Below, one piece after another: positions 7,983-17,628 of a stretch of 64,000 nucleotides of DNA. Numbering within the stretch: the stretch's first letter is position 1; each line of letters begins with the position of its first letter. A model generated the notes under the pieces. The model saw only the letters and a list, made by a program, of their open reading frames with translations. It was not told where the DNA came from and did not search any database. The position numbers and the translations under genes are program-made. The DNA is from Bacillus sp. DTU_2020_1000418_1_SI_GHA_SEK_038 (lineage in GTDB: Bacteria; Bacillota; Bacilli; Bacillales; Cytobacillaceae): assembly GCF_032341175.1 (NCBI RefSeq), contig NZ_CP135435.1, forward strand, positions 2,170,001-2,234,000. The letters are read 5' to 3'.

Positions 7983-8729
7983 CTATTTAAAAAACTTTCG
8001 AATCAACATCCAGAAGACAAATCCAATGATGATCAGTGGAAAAATCGCCGATAAAACTGAAACTACAAAATTCGTAATCCCTGCTGATAAACTTTGTAAT
8101 AGAGTGCTTAAATCAACAAAAAGGATGAAATAAAGCAGAAAAATCGCAATCAAGCCTGTAATAACGCGAACAGCTAAACTCGACAAGGTTTTATTGACTG
8201 CCACTGAGCTGTTGCTGCCGAGATTTTCAATCTGTTTCGCAACAATCGTATTATGCCTATCTTGCGTCCCATAGACCCGAATATAAGAATGATCCTGGAA
8301 ACGACCACGAATGACTTTTCCATAAAGAATGACACTATGAATGTCCCCTTTAGGGTCATCGACATCAAAAGTACAAATATTGCCATCACGAACAAAATGG
8401 CAGCCTTTTCTCAGTGATAAAAACCACTGCTTTACCGGATTTGTTTTAATGATATCCTCATGAAAATTACGTACCGTTCCCTCGACATATGCGTTGCCTG
8501 GTTTCACTTGAATGGAAGCCTGTGCTGAACTAGTTTGAGGGGCTGTTGCTGCAAATTGCGATGCTTGATACGGAGCTTGAGCATTTGCTTGCGTTTCAGA
8601 AGCATCATGAGTTTGCTGGGGTGGGGTTGAAATTACCTTTCGCACTGGGGTTAATGCTGCTCCATCAATCGGACAATTTAGATTCGAATCATCCCAAGTT
8701 TGATCACAAATCGCACATCTTTTCGCCAT
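7983..8729 (-). CDS. Zinc-ribbon membrane protein
   Basis: A 248-aa protein. The N-terminus has a small zinc-ribbon-like knuckle (C5, C8, C19). Residues 25-75 are Gln/Ala-rich and probably unstructured. Residues 80-175 form a beta-rich soluble domain with many small hydrophobic strands. Two transmembrane segments end the chain (about 188-207 and 222-244), leaving a short basic tail, RKFFK. The start ATG follows AGGAGGGATAGG. It sits between the AAA+ ATPase and HerA genes. The likely role is a membrane anchor for the operon's ATPases, by inference from position and topology. I do not recognise the family. Confidence 0.65.
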   Translation of the reverse strand: MAKRCAICDQTWDDSNLNCPIDGAALTPVRKVISTPPQQTHDASETQANAQAPYQASQFAATAPQTSSAQASIQVKPGNAYVEGTVRNFHEDIIKTNPVKQWFLSLRKGCHFVRDGNICTFDVDDPKGDIHSVILYGKVIRGRFQDHSYIRVYGTQDRHNTIVAKQIENLGSNSSVAVNKTLSSLAVRVITGLIAIFLLYFILFVDLSTLLQSLSAGITNFVVSVLSAIFPLIIIGFVFWMLIRKFFK

Positions 8730-8827
8730 CCTATCCCTCCTAATCTAGCAGGAGGCATCAGCGAGAAACTGACACATCCTACGTAAGTGATATAACCCTA
8801 ATGAACTTTTTGCTTAACTCCCTTTCG

Positions 8828-10390
8828 TTAGACGAGAACAGAACGTGGGCCTTTGCGGCGCGGATATTGTTCCTGATCAATAGATGTATCATCAAACGGC
8901 TTACCAGCTGGGACAGCGCGCTCACGGCCCCAAGCACGGATATGATCAATTTGTTCCGGACTTGTTTGTGAGAGAGGAACCACATTCTCAAAGAAACTGA
9001 TAAACGTCTGATCAGTGATCGATTCATCACCATGTACGACCGCTTGCTTCACGACATCACGAACTGCCGCCTCTAAATCAGCACCAGCAAATCCATCCGA
9101 AAGACGAACTAATTTTTCTAATAAACTTGGACTCACTTCCCGCTTTAGACCTTTATTTATATAGATTTTGATAATTTCTTCCCGTTCTTTCGATGTTGGC
9201 AAATCAACGAAAAATAACTCATCAAAACGTCCGCGTCGCAGCAGCTCAGGAGGTAACTTCGAGACATCGTTGGCTGTCGCAACGACAAAAACTCGGGCAA
9301 GGCTTTCTTGAAGCCAATATAAAAACTGTCCTACCAATCTAGTTGAAGTTCCACCGTCGCCACCACCTGTAGCCCCAGCCAAACCTTTTTCAATCTCATC
9401 AATCCAAAGCACACACGGAGCCACATGGTTAGCTGTTGAGAGTGCTTCCTTTAATCTTGATTCACTTTGCCCTAAATATTGGCCATGAATCGTTGACAAA
9501 TCCAGGCGGTACAGAGGCAGATTCCATTGCGAAGCAATCGCCTTGGCAGATAATGACTTGCCACAGCCGGGAACCCCTACTAAGAGAATCCCTCGTGGAG
9601 GACGAATGCCGCGATCGCGCAAATCAGCGGTGAGCAACTTTTCATTGGCATCAAGCCAACGCTTCATTCCTTCAAGGCCGCCGACCTGGTAATCCTGACG
9701 AACCTGGACACGTTCAATTCCTGATATATCAGCAAAGATCCGGTCTTTCGCATGCATTAGCTCTTTGAGATCATCATTTTTAATTGCGCCATTCGCTAGT
9801 AAGGTGGCAATTACATTTTCCGCTTCAATCTGACTGATACCTGCTAAAATCGCCGCAGACTGCTTTTCCTCCTCTTCGCCCCATTCAATCGGGATTTCCC
9901 CACGATAGGGAGAAATTTGCCCCTGGATGATCTTTAACATTTCATCCTCATTTGGCGGTGCTAACGTAATTGACATCCCAAGACGCTGCAACTGTCCCCA
10001 AACAGGCTTGTTCGTGATGATAATAATACTTCCGCCTGTATCTGTTGCCATCATTGCTAAATCTTGGAATTGTCTAGCCGTAGGAGTGTCATCTTCAATA
10101 TCTTGAACTTCAGTAAATATGAATGTGATGTTTTGTTGCTGTGCAATTTTCTGATTAGCAAAATCCAGCCCCCCCATCACCGAGCGATCATCATTGACAA
10201 GACGGTTGGAAAGAATATCTCTCGTCCCTTGTGAAATTGTATGAAAAAAGACCGGTATTGAGAGCTGATGAGCAATTTGACCAGCAATTTCTAAAGCTCT
10301 TGCCCGCTCCGATGTTCGAATCGAAATAAAGGGAATTCTTGCTTTCAAATATCTTTCCAATGTACTTAAACAGCTTTTTAAATCGTTCAT
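8828..10390 (-). CDS. Ycf46-like AAA+ ATPase
   Basis: A 520-aa protein with two parts. Residues 1-160 match the N-terminal domain of Ycf46-type ATPases ([14 protein letters not shown] near the start, and a degenerate P-loop-like fold). Residues 230-480 are a classical AAA module: Walker A GVPGCGKS (272-279), Walker B VLWIDEIE (327-334), sensor 1 VVATAN, arginine fingers in RRGRFDELF, and an AAA lid. Ycf46 proteins are poorly characterised ATPases of bacteria and plastids, related to ARC/spastin-like unfoldases. The start overlaps the preceding gene's stop by ATGA, so the two are translationally coupled. Within this operon it probably remodels a protein complex; the substrate is unknown. Confidence 0.85.
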   Translation of the reverse strand: MNDLKSCLSTLERYLKARIPFISIRTSERARALEIAGQIAHQLSIPVFFHTISQGTRDILSNRLVNDDRSVMGGLDFANQKIAQQQNITFIFTEVQDIEDDTPTARQFQDLAMMATDTGGSIIIITNKPVWGQLQRLGMSITLAPPNEDEMLKIIQGQISPYRGEIPIEWGEEEEKQSAAILAGISQIEAENVIATLLANGAIKNDDLKELMHAKDRIFADISGIERVQVRQDYQVGGLEGMKRWLDANEKLLTADLRDRGIRPPRGILLVGVPGCGKSLSAKAIASQWNLPLYRLDLSTIHGQYLGQSESRLKEALSTANHVAPCVLWIDEIEKGLAGATGGGDGGTSTRLVGQFLYWLQESLARVFVVATANDVSKLPPELLRRGRFDELFFVDLPTSKEREEIIKIYINKGLKREVSPSLLEKLVRLSDGFAGADLEAAVRDVVKQAVVHGDESITDQTFISFFENVVPLSQTSPEQIDHIRAWGRERAVPAGKPFDDTSIDQEQYPRRKGPRSVLV

Positions 10391-10947
10391 GGTAAAATAA
10401 CCCTTCTTTTCCTAGATTTTTGTTCCAATTTCGGAGCGGTACCAGTGGCATCGGAAATTGGAATTGCGTGAGGCGTAGAACCAAAAACATTCTCAACTTG
10501 ATCAAATTGAGTAATTGGATTATTTCTAATCAGGCTGCGCATGCGTCCCGTTCGGTCAGTCACTGCACTATCCTCAAGCGACTGTTGAGTTGACTTGGCA
10601 TAGTCATGCAAAAGATTCCACATCGTTTCTCTCACTTGTTCTGGAAAAGCGGGCAAATGAGCAACCCGCTTTAAGACTGCTAATCGCTTACGGGCAGATA
10701 AAATGGCTTTCACTAATGCTGTTTCATTCCCGTTACATGTATTTATTTCTCTTTGAAGCTGATCACTCGACCTTCGTAACCGATGATCAATCGTTTCATA
10801 GAGTTGCTGTGTCAGACGCTCGGCAACCCCTTTCGTCCATTCAATCTGCCCTTGCTCCATTAATAAAATTGTTTCTTCATCCTTCGTTCCTGCTTTAAAT
10901 TGCTCAAAACAGTTCACCCATTCTGCATAGGTTTCCAGCTTATTCAT
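10387..10947 (-). CDS. Hypothetical 186-aa helical protein
   Basis: I chose the ATG at 10947, which overlaps the stop of the upstream 64-aa gene as ATGA and has AGAAGGAG 12 bases before it; an upstream in-frame ATG at 11001 lies inside that gene. The product is mostly alpha-helical with possible coiled coil, no membrane segment, and a basic C-terminus ([10 protein letters not shown]). The stop overlaps the AAA+ start by ATGA. Coupling on both sides suggests a fixed-stoichiometry partner of the AAA+ protein. No family recognised. Confidence 0.6.
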   Translation of the reverse strand: MNKLETYAEWVNCFEQFKAGTKDEETILLMEQGQIEWTKGVAERLTQQLYETIDHRLRRSSDQLQREINTCNGNETALVKAILSARKRLAVLKRVAHLPAFPEQVRETMWNLLHDYAKSTQQSLEDSAVTDRTGRMRSLIRNNPITQFDQVENVFGSTPHAIPISDATGTAPKLEQKSRKRRVILP

Positions 10948-11138
10948 AGTAATTTCGTGCTCCTTCTTTTCACCAAATTTGCCGGAGGCGTTAAATCCCA
11001 CTCCGGAAATTGTGTAGCAAGCGCACTGTTTATTGTTTCTTTTTCAACCTCTTCGAGCATTCTTTGAAAAGGGCCTGCTTCCCCTTTCTTTGACTTATTT
11101 CTATTTAATAAGCCCGATTGATTTTCTTGATTACTCAT
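10944..11138 (-). CDS. Hypothetical 64-aa protein
   Basis: A short gene with a strong GGGGGAGAAAGC ribosome site and ATGA coupling to the next gene. The product is charged and soluble: a Lys/Asn-rich start, then a helix around residues 20-40 (GPFQRMLEEVEKETINSAL) and a basic end. Its good start signals and place inside the operon argue it is real. It may be an adaptor peptide; the function is unknown. Confidence 0.55.
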   Translation of the reverse strand: MSNQENQSGLLNRNKSKKGEAGPFQRMLEEVEKETINSALATQFPEWDLTPPANLVKRRSTKLL

Positions 11139-11152
11139 TTGCTTTCTCCCCC

Positions 11153-12850
11153 TTAGTTCACAACGGCACGTGCGTTATCAAAACTTGAAAATGAATACTG
11201 CTCTGGAGTGATCGTTTCTAATAAATCTGTCACCAACTGTGCATTTTGATCCTCTTTATCATACTCTTTTCTCCAGTCAACCGTTTCAGCCAATGTTGCC
11301 CGCAACACTTGTGTACAATGCTTTAAAAGCGTATCAAACTCATCTGCAACTTGTTCTTTTCTTTTTACAAGATTTTTCTTTTCATAAAAGAAGTATCCAA
11401 TTCCTGCAAGCGCAAATAAGAAGAGAAATGGAGTACTAAATCCCATGAGTGCAAATAAAATTCCACCAGCCAGTGCAGCCCAATGCTTGAACGTCAGCTT
11501 AACATTTTCAATTGCCTTTACCTTTCTGTTTTCGATATGACTTTTCAGTGACTGAACTAATTCCGATTCATTAGACCCATTTCGCGTAGATCCTTTCCAT
11601 TGGTCAATCTCGAAATCAATATCTATCGGAACCTCTGCACGGTTTTCAGCAGTGATATCATCATGAGCATGTTTGACCCACTCTTTTGAAAGCGCAATGG
11701 ATAGCTTTTGGGTAGCAAGCGAGGCATTCGAAACATCCGGATGCATTGCAAAATTCGTTAATAGTGTCGTAAAAGATACGCGTTCTTCAAGCGTCTTCTC
11801 ATTATCAAACAGGACTTCCGCCCTTTTACGGTCTCCACCTTCTTGAATCACCAATGATAATTGACGTTCATCCCGGCGAAGCGGGAGTTCCTCATCATCA
11901 AATTTAGAAACCAACGTATCAAGCAAAGCATCTACTGCGTAAGCAATATTTTTAGCTGGAATGACTTCCTTCATAAAAATATCATTAAAATACTCATGAA
12001 TGATTTTGTGAAGCTTGGCTCCTTTCAAACTTTCTTCAAGCCCTGGCCACGTCGAACTATATTCTTTCAAGTATGGATAAACATGAGCCTCCAACTCTTT
12101 CACCTTGGACTCTAGTGCCGTTTTCCATTGAACATGCTGCTCTTCTACGAAGCCCACTTTTTGAGATAATTCCTCGATCCATCCCTCAATCTGTTTCCCA
12201 CTTTTGATGCGAGCATCTGGTCCAAAAATCCCATTCGCAAAACCATCAATTAATATTACAATTTCTCTCTCTAGATTATGTGGATCTTGCAGGCCAAAAT
12301 AACGATCAAGCCATTCTCTGCTCGCTTTATACCTTGCACCCCTGCGGGCAACAAGAGCAAAGAATAACGACGTTTTCTCATCATCTCTTCGTAAGCCTTC
12401 TAGTAAGGCTTTATCCGCTAATTCCTTATTCCCATTCAGCCAAGCAGATAGGGCAATTAAACAAGGGGCCAACCAGTAACGCGGCGCTGCTAGCATCTGC
12501 TCCTCGCTTGAATTTTCAATTGTTTCTTTCCTCACAAGGCTGGCATCAACAGCCTGAAGTATTCCAGTAACCCGGCGGCGAACATCGCCGTAATGACCAA
12601 AATTGGTTTCCAGTTCCTGACGTACCTTTACAATTCTTGTTTCTGCCAGTTGAATATTTTTTTCTAGCTGGTCTTTACGAACATACTCATGAAACTCCTG
12701 AATTAAAGCATGTAAGTCAGATTTTGTATCCAACACTTCTTGATTGACATGATCAACTTGATCGGATACATAATTGATATCATTTTGTAAGTTACGCAGA
12801 TTCCCTTCAATTCGGCTTAAATCTGCTGTATGTATTATACGTTCTCCCAT
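11153..12850 (-). CDS. Coiled-coil membrane protein of the HerA/Ycf46 operon
   Basis: A 565-aa protein. Residues 5-95 form a long coiled coil (repeated L/V/I heptads such as NLRNLQNDINYVSDQVDHV). The middle, about 100-440, is helical and acidic. A hydrophobic pair of segments lies at about 460-490 (LAGGILFALMGFSTPFLFLF), and about 75 residues follow it. I prefer the ATG at 12850, with AGGGGTG ahead of it, over a GTG at 12859 that overlaps the upstream stop. No family is recognised. A coiled coil plus a membrane hairpin suits a scaffold that holds the operon's soluble ATPases at the membrane. Confidence 0.6.
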   Translation of the reverse strand: MGERIIHTADLSRIEGNLRNLQNDINYVSDQVDHVNQEVLDTKSDLHALIQEFHEYVRKDQLEKNIQLAETRIVKVRQELETNFGHYGDVRRRVTGILQAVDASLVRKETIENSSEEQMLAAPRYWLAPCLIALSAWLNGNKELADKALLEGLRRDDEKTSLFFALVARRGARYKASREWLDRYFGLQDPHNLEREIVILIDGFANGIFGPDARIKSGKQIEGWIEELSQKVGFVEEQHVQWKTALESKVKELEAHVYPYLKEYSSTWPGLEESLKGAKLHKIIHEYFNDIFMKEVIPAKNIAYAVDALLDTLVSKFDDEELPLRRDERQLSLVIQEGGDRKRAEVLFDNEKTLEERVSFTTLLTNFAMHPDVSNASLATQKLSIALSKEWVKHAHDDITAENRAEVPIDIDFEIDQWKGSTRNGSNESELVQSLKSHIENRKVKAIENVKLTFKHWAALAGGILFALMGFSTPFLFLFALAGIGYFFYEKKNLVKRKEQVADEFDTLLKHCTQVLRATLAETVDWRKEYDKEDQNAQLVTDLLETITPEQYSFSSFDNARAVVN

Positions 12851-12855
12851 TTCTC

Positions 12856-13335
12856 TCACCCCTGAATGACAGCTACATCGCCGCTTTTCGTAACAGCTCG
12901 TAGAGTATCGTTATATACTTCAATAAACTCATAACTTGGATGCAAGGCTAACCCTCTTCCTCGATCAAGAATCGGAACAGCCTCTCCCTTTTTATAATGC
13001 TGGACAATGTCCAATTTAATATCTAGTGTATGTACTTCATACGGATTCCCTAAGTAACATTTAGCAATAATTCCGATTGGGTATTGATACGGATTTAATT
13101 CCGGAAATTCATTTTGAATTGCTTGCTTTAACTCGTCGATCTGTGCATGACTACATGTCACTCCCCCGGCATCAAGCTTCGTCAAGCTATTGACATAGGA
13201 AGGAGACCTTTTTTGCCGCAAACGTTTATCGAGTGCCAAACCAGTTAGCTCAACCGTTGTTCGAGAAATTTGTTGAGGTGTTACACTCAATTTTGTTTTT
13301 TGTTTCACATTTGTGTTAATAAGCGGTCGGCGCAT
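12856..13335 (-). CDS. Hypothetical 159-aa protein
   Basis: The start at 13335 has AAAGGGGATG about 6-8 bases upstream; longer readings run into the preceding gene without a ribosome site. The first 60 residues are basic and probably extended. The rest (about 60-159) is a compact mixed alpha/beta domain with strands such as GIIAKCYLG and VHTLDIKLDIVQHY and an EFIEVYNDTLRAV segment. There is no signal peptide or membrane segment. The gene is second in the operon. Function unknown. Confidence 0.55.
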   Translation of the reverse strand: MRRPLINTNVKQKTKLSVTPQQISRTTVELTGLALDKRLRQKRSPSYVNSLTKLDAGGVTCSHAQIDELKQAIQNEFPELNPYQYPIGIIAKCYLGNPYEVHTLDIKLDIVQHYKKGEAVPILDRGRGLALHPSYEFIEVYNDTLRAVTKSGDVAVIQG

Positions 13336-13385
13336 TGTTTCATCCCCTTTAAACTCTTTATTGATGAAGAAAGACCCTTTCAGGT

Positions 13386-14003
13386 CTACTCTTTTGAAAC
13401 AACCAGTTGGGCCATTTGAAGATCCTTCGGAATAGATATAATAAAGGTTCCTCGTTTTTCCCCCCAAGAAAATTCTTCATCAAAAGCCCTCTCTAGTTTT
13501 TCACTTTGGTAAAAATAAAGAAATCCGTCCCCATTCTCAACCTTATTTCGATAGATACTATCTATCGGGAGATAAGGCTCAAGAAAATGAACGAAATCTT
13601 CTGTAGATTCAAGCGGCTCCGTTGGATAAACATTGAGCTGAAAGGCCCTTTTTTCCCGAAACTCAAAAAAAGATGCCTCGAGTTTACTATTCTCAGTTTC
13701 AAAAGAATAGGCTATAAAGCCTTCATCCTTTGCGAATTTATCGAGCTGTTTATGTTTCTCTTGGAAAGTGAACAGCGAGTCACCTAACCCACCGTCTTCA
13801 GTTAGTATATTGGTAGCAGCATGCTCTTCAATTTGTGAACTATTGAAAAACATGAGCATAATGACCAGCGTAATTAGCCCAACTACTCCTTTCGTTGCTC
13901 GACCAAATCCAAAAACCATAATAGACAGTCCTGCCAACACAATCAAAATCAAGCAAATAATTTCTATCCATTCCTTCGTGAACCATAGCAAGTCCTCGAC
14001 CAA
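13386..14003 (-). CDS. Two-TM membrane protein, first gene of the operon
   Basis: I chose a TTG start at 14003 because AAGGGGTGG lies four bases before it; an in-frame ATG at 14093 lacks a ribosome site. The 205-aa product has two membrane segments in its first 60 residues (around IICLILIVLAGLSIMVFGF and VVGLITLVIMLMFF), then about 140 residues of soluble alpha/beta domain ending in a strand-rich part (GTFIISIP). No family recognised. As first gene it may set the membrane location of the complex. Confidence 0.55.
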   Translation of the reverse strand: MVEDLLWFTKEWIEIICLILIVLAGLSIMVFGFGRATKGVVGLITLVIMLMFFNSSQIEEHAATNILTEDGGLGDSLFTFQEKHKQLDKFAKDEGFIAYSFETENSKLEASFFEFREKRAFQLNVYPTEPLESTEDFVHFLEPYLPIDSIYRNKVENGDGFLYFYQSEKLERAFDEEFSWGEKRGTFIISIPKDLQMAQLVVSKE

Positions 14004-14227
14004 TAAACCACCCCTTACTAAAGATATGTATTCACTTAGAAACTGTAAGTAAATATTACTATATATAATATGAAAATAGAACCATTTATTCATAATTTTT
14101 CAAAAATAATAAAAATATGGGTAATTAAGCTTTTTTAGGCAGTGTTCAACATTGAACTATGAATGGGTTAACTGTAGGAATTCCCTTAAGTAGAGTTAAC
14201 AAAGAAGTCAGGTGAGGAGGTGAGTCG

Positions 14228-14296
14228 ATGCAAAAAATAACGTTCAATTTAAAACTTTTTTCTTATATTAAACGCAATGATGAATGGGTGGCATGA
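14228..14296 (+). CDS. Possible 22-aa peptide
   Basis: ATG at 14228 preceded by GAGGAGGTGAG at good spacing; the frame closes after 22 codons with a basic, aromatic peptide (MQKITFNLKLFSYIKRNDEW...). The strong ribosome site is the only support. It may be a leader or small peptide, or the cut-off start of a lost gene. Confidence 0.25.
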   Translation: MQKITFNLKLFSYIKRNDEWVA

Positions 14297-14355
14297 TGTA
14301 ATTATTCATATCTTCCGAAAAAATTTGTCTAGGCTGTTGAAAGTCAAAGACCGCA

Positions 14356-14550
14356 TCAAGGTGGGCTTGTAGTTTCAAAATCCATGGTGCTCCTTTTAGC
14401 ATCAATCTTTCCAATGGCACTACATGCAGATGTAGTCACAATAACCTCATCTTCACTTAACTTGTATCGAAAGTGATTTTCTCTTTTCACTATATTCCAA
14501 TTCATGAGAAATGACGATTGTCCGAAATTCAATATGTGGGATCTAGTCAT
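14356..14550 (-). CDS. Short hypothetical frame, possibly a gene fragment
   Basis: 64 codons with AAGGAG directly abutting the ATG, which is too close for good initiation. The C-terminal half (YKLSEDEVIVTTSACSAIGK) looks protein-like, but I cannot place it in a family. It may be a remnant of a larger gene; confidence that it is expressed is low. Confidence 0.2.
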   Translation of the reverse strand: MTRSHILNFGQSSFLMNWNIVKRENHFRYKLSEDEVIVTTSACSAIGKIDAKRSTMDFETTSPP

Positions 14551-14722
14551 CTCCTTTTTACAATTTGATAAACTAATAGACCAGCAAAATTATAACAATT
14601 TTCTCTTTGAAGTGACTCCCTCGTCTCTCTATACCCTTATAAAACTAATACAATAATTAAAGAATACTGAGCATTAAGTAAAAAAGCATATCTGCATATG
14701 GTAGATACGCTACCGATAGTTT

Positions 14723-15184
14723 TTAAAGCTTCAGCTTTAAACCTTCATGCGTTGCTTTAAAACCTAACCGTTCATAAAACCTTAACGCATCTGGTCTTTT
14801 TTTATCAGTTGTCAGTTGTACTAAATGACAACCACGTGCTTCTGCACGTTGAATTGCCCATTTTATAAGTTCAGTACCTACACCCTTACCTCTTACAGAA
14901 GCTGATGTTCTCGCTCCTTCGATAGTAGCTCTCCATCCACCTTGATGTGTTATATAAGGCGTAAAAGTAATTTGTTGTACCCCAATCACTTCTTTACCGT
15001 CACAAGCCACTACTAACTCGTTATTAGGGTCAGATGTAATAGCCTCAAATGCTTTTATGTAATTATTGGGAAGTGGATGCTCATAACGTTCACGTTTACT
15101 TCCCAAATCATCATCACCAAGCATTGCAACAATACTGTCTAAACCTTTTTCAGTAGCCATTCTAAACCATATTTCTGTATTCAA
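14723..15184 (-). CDS. GNAT-family N-acetyltransferase
   Basis: A 153-aa single-domain GNAT. The acetyl-CoA binding motif A is clear: ARTSASVRGKGVGTELIKWA (about 91-110), with R/Q-x-x-G-x-G/A. Motif B ends in ALRFYERLGFKATHEG (about 133-148). Such enzymes move acetyl from CoA to an amine; the substrate here (small molecule, antibiotic or peptide) cannot be told. The TTG start at 15184 follows GAGGGGGG. It stands alone with gene-poor DNA on both sides. Confidence 0.85.
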   Translation of the reverse strand: MNTEIWFRMATEKGLDSIVAMLGDDDLGSKRERYEHPLPNNYIKAFEAITSDPNNELVVACDGKEVIGVQQITFTPYITHQGGWRATIEGARTSASVRGKGVGTELIKWAIQRAEARGCHLVQLTTDKKRPDALRFYERLGFKATHEGLKLKL

Positions 15185-15581
15185 TCAAATCCCCCCTCTT
15201 GCAAAGAAGCCAAAAAACGCTTCTCTACTAAGAATTGCTCAAAAACCGAAACCAAAATCAATATGTATAGGGAGCATTGAAAGTTTCGTTCATATCAGTA
15301 CATTTCTTCACAATTTTTTCTATACACTTTAACATAAATATCCAATTCCCTTTTAAGTATTATTTAACAATATGGCCCGATTGCTGAATAGATTGATTGG
15401 GCTTTTTTAAAACAACTTTACTGTTACAATATCGACATTATTATGATTTAAACAATTTTAATATCATGAAACATTAAGAAAAATGGCCCTCACCATATTC
15501 AGTATTTTTGTTTCATTTTTCAACATATTAAGTAAATTTATGTCAATTAAAATGACACGAATTTACTTAATAAAAAAGAAA
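15185..15581. other. Gene-poor interval with inverted repeat and hairpin
   Basis: About 400 AT-rich bases without a credible gene. TTAAGTAAATT (15528-15538) is repeated inverted at 15560-15570, with TGTCA/TGACA nested inside, forming a 43-bp imperfect palindrome. Near 15374-15402 GCCCGAT pairs with ATTGGGC before a run of T on the plus strand, a terminator-like shape with no upstream plus-strand gene. These may be leftovers of a mobile element. Confidence 0.4.
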
Positions 15582-15591
15582 AAAACCTTAT

Positions 15592-15600
<9 letters not shown>
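15582..15600 (-). terminator. Terminator after the endonuclease-like remnant
   Basis: On the minus strand AACCTT, a 5-base loop and AAGGTT run into seven T residues, starting right at the stop codon of the neighbouring frame. Confidence 0.6.
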
Positions 15601-16348
<748 letters not shown>

Positions 16349-16417
16349 CTAAAAAAATGTATCTTCTCTAGTTCTATTATACAAACGAATGTTCTTATAA
16401 TCAATCTATTAACATAT

Positions 16418-16449
16418 AAAAAAAGTCCCCACCTCTACAGATGGGGAAC
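16418..16449 (-). terminator. Terminator of the 2-hydroxyacid dehydrogenase gene
   Basis: On the minus strand GTTCCCCA and TGGGGAC pair around a short loop and lead into seven T residues, just past the stop codon at 16456. Confidence 0.75.
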
Positions 16450-16455
16450 AAATAT

Positions 16456-17433
16456 TTACAAATAGTCCTTTCCGGTCTTAGCCACTTTCATCGTATCTTG
16501 AATATACTTTGCTGATTTATGCAGCCACTCAGTTTCCTGCTCGTCCAATTTAATTTCTAGCTGCTTTTCCACGCCATTTCGGCCAATTACACATGGCATG
16601 CTGAGTGCAACATCACCATTATAGCCATATTGCCCATTTAGAGTAGTAGAAACTGGATATACACTGCGCTCATCAAGCATGACGGCTTTTGCTAATGTAA
16701 TTGCAGCCTGTGCCACTCCTGCATTTGTCCAGCCTTTATTATTTAAAACAGCAAACGCTTCTTTGACGACCTGCTGACCCATTTTCTCTCTGTTTAAAGG
16801 TTCTTTCCCTTCAAATACTTGATCCAATTCATCTTCTCCAAACCCTTTCACATTTAAGCGGCTAAAAACAGGGAAGGATGTATGGCCGTGCTCACCCATC
16901 ATATATCCGGTGACACTTTTCGGATCAATATTGTAATTCGAAGCAACGACATAGCATAAACGGGCGGAATCCAGCATCGTTCCAGTTCCAAAAACACGGC
17001 CCTTTGGATAGCCAAATTCATTTTCTGCAATATAAACCATCGTGTCTAAAGGATTTGTAATCATGATCACAATGGCTTCCTTCGTATACTTAGTAATTCC
17101 AGTCATCACTTCTCGGATGACTTCTGCATTTTTTTCAGCCAACAATGCCCGATCTGGCATCGCATCCTTATCAGTTGTCAAAACACTTGGACCTGCTGCA
17201 CAAATAATAACATCTGCGTCAGCACATTCTGAATAATCACCTGATCGAACTGTCGTGTTGGACATATATGTAAGAGCAGTTGCATGCGCCTGGTCTAATG
17301 CTTCCCCAAAAGCAACATCCTCTCTACTATCAATAACAGCAATTTCTGAAAAAAGACCAAGTTTCATGGCGTCTGCTAAAACATATGATCCTACATGCCC
17401 GACCCCTACTACTACTAATTTATTTTTCTTCAT
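16456..17433 (-). CDS. L-lactate dehydrogenase-like 2-hydroxyacid dehydrogenase
   Basis: A 325-aa member of the LDH/MDH family. The NAD site is VVVGVGHVGSYV near the N-terminus. Catalytic residues are present: the Arg in PDRALLAEKN, Asp and Arg in LDSARL, and the His in GEHGHTSFP. The substrate loop is not the LDH one: where LDH has a short Q-K/R-P-G-E-T-R segment, this protein has a loop about five residues longer (GPSVLTTDKDAMPDR), like L-2-hydroxyisocaproate dehydrogenases. The likely reaction is NADH-dependent interconversion of a 2-oxo acid and an L-2-hydroxy acid, with a bulkier substrate than pyruvate. I set the start at MKKNKLVV (17433) because GGGAGGT lies six bases before it. A monocistronic unit with its own terminator. 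Confidence 0.78.
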   Translation of the reverse strand: MKKNKLVVVGVGHVGSYVLADAMKLGLFSEIAVIDSREDVAFGEALDQAHATALTYMSNTTVRSGDYSECADADVIICAAGPSVLTTDKDAMPDRALLAEKNAEVIREVMTGITKYTKEAIVIMITNPLDTMVYIAENEFGYPKGRVFGTGTMLDSARLCYVVASNYNIDPKSVTGYMMGEHGHTSFPVFSRLNVKGFGEDELDQVFEGKEPLNREKMGQQVVKEAFAVLNNKGWTNAGVAQAAITLAKAVMLDERSVYPVSTTLNGQYGYNGDVALSMPCVIGRNGVEKQLEIKLDEQETEWLHKSAKYIQDTMKVAKTGKDYL

Positions 17434-17565
17434 CTGAATACCTCCCAAGCTTTCGTCAAAAGTGTTACCTTTAAATAATATTTCACAAAAACAGCTACAA
17501 GTAAATCCTTTGAGTGGATTATTTGTTTGAATAATGGAAAATATTAATATTCTATCTCTAAAGCC

Positions 17566-17596
17566 GTATTTTCCCTTCTAAATAGGAAACATTATA
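17566..17596 (+). promoter_or_regulatory. Candidate sigma-G promoter for sspH
   Basis: GTATT (17566-17570) and CATTATA (17590-17596), 19 bp apart, resemble the forespore sigma-G/F pattern (GHATR, about 18 bp, CATNNTA); the -10 is a full match, the -35 imperfect. They lie 33 bases before the sspH start, as expected for a forespore-expressed spore protein. Confidence 0.45.
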
Positions 17597-17628
17597 CTTG
17601 GCAGTCAAAAGACAGGAGGCGCAAAAAA

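Larger units (their letters stand above)
14004..14722. other. Gene-poor interval
   Basis: About 700 AT-rich bases between the HerA/Ycf46 operon and a GNAT gene. It must hold the operon promoter near its left end, but no clear -35/-10 pair stands out. Two short reading frames are listed separately. A GTTAAC hexamer occurs twice (around 14166 and 14196), flanking TAGAG-like sequence just before the small plus-strand frame. Nothing else convincing was seen. Confidence 0.5.

Noticed and set aside
15374..15408. Plus-strand terminator-like hairpin GCCCGAT...ATTGGGCTTTTTT
   Set aside because: No plus-strand gene lies upstream, so its role cannot be supported; kept only as a note in the interval entry.
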